Source of the DNA: Chitinophaga rupis
Lineage (GTDB): Bacteria > Bacteroidota > Bacteroidia > Chitinophagales > Chitinophagaceae
Direction of reading: 5' to 3'
NCBI RefSeq assembly: GCF_900109685.1
Contig: NZ_FOBB01000001.1
Coordinates: 868,001 to 932,000 of the forward strand
Length of the DNA: 64,000 bases
The notes under the pieces are model-generated. The model was given only the letters and a program-made list of their open reading frames with translations, did no database searches and had not been told where the DNA came from. A program made the position numbers and the translations under genes. Position 1 is the stretch's first letter. The number at the start of each line of letters is the position of its first letter. Of the stretch, positions 62,401 to 64,000 are shown one piece after another.

Positions 62401-64000
62401 ATGACTTTGAGGTTTAAGAATGCTTATCTGCTGGCCTTCTCAGGGCTGGTGATGGCAGGCGCGCAGGTGAAAGCGCAGGTAGAGCAACCCCGGAAAATAC
62501 AGGGACAAAAATTACCGGAAAGCAAACCACTTTCTTATGTAGATCCCTATATTGGTTCCGGCGGACACGGGCACGTTTTTGTAGGCGCCAGCGTTCCTTT
62601 TGGCGCAGTACAGGTAGGACCGAATAATATTGTAAAAGGGTGGGACTGGTGTTCCGGCTACCATTATTCCGACAGTGTAGTGATCGGGTTTTCACAAACA
62701 CACCTGAGCGGCACCGGCATTGGCGACCTGGGTGATGTGCTGATTATGCCGTACACCGGCGATGTGAAGACCAATCATGGCTCACAGGAAAATCCCACTA
62801 CCGGTTACGGCTCCCATTACTCCCATAGCCGTGAAACGGCAAGGCCGGGCTATTATGCCGTGCACCTGGATGATCATGATATACAGGTAGAGCTGACCGC
62901 ATCTGAGCGCGTTGGCTTTCACAGGTACACTTTTCCTAAAGGCAAACCGGCTCACATTATTGTGGATCTGAAAGAAGGTATTGGCTGGGATGCACCCGTG
63001 GAAACATTCATCCGCCAAAAGGATGAATACACCCTGGAAGGTTACCGCTTTTCCAAAGGCTGGTCAGAAGATCAGCGCCTGTGGTTTGCCATTAAGAGTA
63101 ATGTACCGGTGAAAAATTTTGCTGTATATGATGGTGATGAAAAGAAAGAAGGTAAGGAGCTGAAAGCCAAATACACGAAAGGCGTTATATCCTTTGACAA
63201 TGCGCCTGCACAGGTAATGCTGAAAGTAGGCATCTCACCCGTGAGCAGTGAAAATGCGCTGGCTAACATTAACGCAGAAATCCCCGGATGGGATTTTGCT
63301 GCAGCCGTGAACAGCGCCAACAACAAGTGGAACAAGGAGCTGGCCAAGATCAATGTACAAAGTGCAGATGAAGCCAAAAAACGCGTATTCTACACGGCTA
63401 TGTACCATACTATGATAGGCCCGGCCCTGTTTAACGACCATGACGGCAGCTACCGCGGTACGGATAAAAAAGTATACACCAAACCTGGCTTTGATAATTA
63501 CACTACTTTTTCCCTGTGGGATACCTACCGCTCTGCGGCGCCGCTTAGCACCCTGCTGCACCCGGACCGTATGAGCAGCTTTATTAACTCCCTGCTGGCT
63601 ATTTACCAGCAACAGGGCAAGCTGCCTATATGGCCGCTGATGGGCAGTGAAACCAACTGTATGGTGGGTTACCATGCCGTGCCCCTGATTGCCGATGCTT
63701 ACCTGAAAGGGTTTAAAGGTTTTGATGCGGAGGCTGCGCTGGCGGCTATGAAAGTATCCTCTACCCGCGACGACCTGGGCGTAAACTATGTGAAAGAGCG
63801 CGGTTACATTCCTTCCGACAAAGAATATGAATCCGTATCCAAAGCCATGGAATATGCCATTGACGATTGGTGTATTGCAGCGATGGCTAAGAAAATGGGT
63901 AAAACGGATGATTATAATACCTACGCCAAACGTGCTGCTTACTATAAGAATTATTTTGACAGCACCATTAAATTTGTACGTCCGCGTATGAGCGATGGCA
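62401..64000 (+). CDS. GH92 alpha-mannosidase, truncated by window end
   Basis: The gene starts with ATG at 62401 and is open to the last base, so only the first ~533 codons are seen. A signal peptide (ending VKAQV) precedes PYIGSGGHGHVFVGASVPFGA, VIGFSQTHLSGTGIGDLG, YTTFSLWDTYRSAAPL and LMGSETNCMVGYHAVP, all GH92 landmarks. GH92 enzymes are calcium-dependent exo-alpha-mannosidases acting on N-glycans or yeast mannan in the periplasm or at the surface. Full proteins have about 750 residues. The missing part holds further catalytic residues. Confidence 0.95.
   Translation, partial: MTLRFKNAYLLAFSGLVMAGAQVKAQVEQPRKIQGQKLPESKPLSYVDPYIGSGGHGHVFVGASVPFGAVQVGPNNIVKGWDWCSGYHYSDSVVIGFSQTHLSGTGIGDLGDVLIMPYTGDVKTNHGSQENPTTGYGSHYSHSRETARPGYYAVHLDDHDIQVELTASERVGFHRYTFPKGKPAHIIVDLKEGIGWDAPVETFIRQKDEYTLEGYRFSKGWSEDQRLWFAIKSNVPVKNFAVYDGDEKKEGKELKAKYTKGVISFDNAPAQVMLKVGISPVSSENALANINAEIPGWDFAAAVNSANNKWNKELAKINVQSADEAKKRVFYTAMYHTMIGPALFNDHDGSYRGTDKKVYTKPGFDNYTTFSLWDTYRSAAPLSTLLHPDRMSSFINSLLAIYQQQGKLPIWPLMGSETNCMVGYHAVPLIADAYLKGFKGFDAEAALAAMKVSSTRDDLGVNYVKERGYIPSDKEYESVSKAMEYAIDDWCIAAMAKKMGKTDDYNTYAKRAAYYKNYFDSTIKFVRPRMSDG

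Overview
The window comes from a Bacteroidota genome, most likely the Chitinophagaceae (Chitinophaga-like). The evidence is a PorP/SprF protein, a giant adhesin with a gliding-motility type C-terminus (type IX secretion, type B), a SusD-like lipoprotein, a GH92 mannosidase, TAnnTTTG -7 elements and weak Shine-Dalgarno signals. Most of the window is ordinary chromosome. No rRNA, CRISPR array, phage or intact insertion sequence was seen.

Layout. 0.1-2.5 kb: NlpE-like lipoprotein, purN, an outer-membrane protein. 2.5-8.5 kb: a metal-homeostasis block (thioredoxin-like protein, TonB receptor, COG0523 GTPase, MerC-like protein, then divergently SCO1 and a Fur-family regulator, with a 29-bp palindrome between). 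8.5-24.4 kb: housekeeping genes (M3 peptidase, DUF5606, lamin-tail protein, asd, DUF2461, porin-2, amt, uvrB, S1/P1 nuclease, PfkB kinase). 25-38.5 kb: an operon of a 3.4-kilo-residue adhesin, its PorP/SprF partner and an OmpA/TPR/beta-propeller lipoprotein-type subunit. 39-53.4 kb: a NACHT-like NTPase, transglutaminase protein, ClC channel, KefF/KefC pair, cupin, uxuA, phosphodiesterase, orphan SusD-like protein. 57-64 kb: PhyH dioxygenase, two L,D-transpeptidases, a BP74-like lipoprotein, an acyltransferase and the 5' part of a GH92 gene.

The most unusual part is a minus-strand transcription unit at about 56.92-53.46 kb. A Bacteroidota-type promoter is followed by a 30-codon leader ORF and an intrinsic terminator, then a 39-codon leader ORF and a second terminator whose U-tract ends 2 nt before the first tRNA. 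Eight tRNA genes follow (Asp GTC, Ile TAT, Ile GAT, Gln TTG, His GTG, Lys TTT, Asn GTT, Phe GAA), then a YkuK/DUF458 RNase H-like gene, a circularly permuted tRNA-like RNA and a slipin (SPFH/Band-7) gene. Both leader ORFs are rich in codons read by the same tRNAs. The first has perfectly matched, mutually exclusive 1:2, 2:3 and 3:4 pairings, as in a trp-type attenuator. My inference is that loss of these tRNAs, for example by an anticodon-nuclease toxin, stalls ribosomes on the leaders, prevents termination and switches on replacement tRNAs together with an RNA-repair or RNA-protection module. I know of no described system of this design.

Intergenic spaces hold several families of short repeated words arranged as inverted repeats, and a 110-bp repeat is present in opposite orientation at 0.9 and 38.9 kb.
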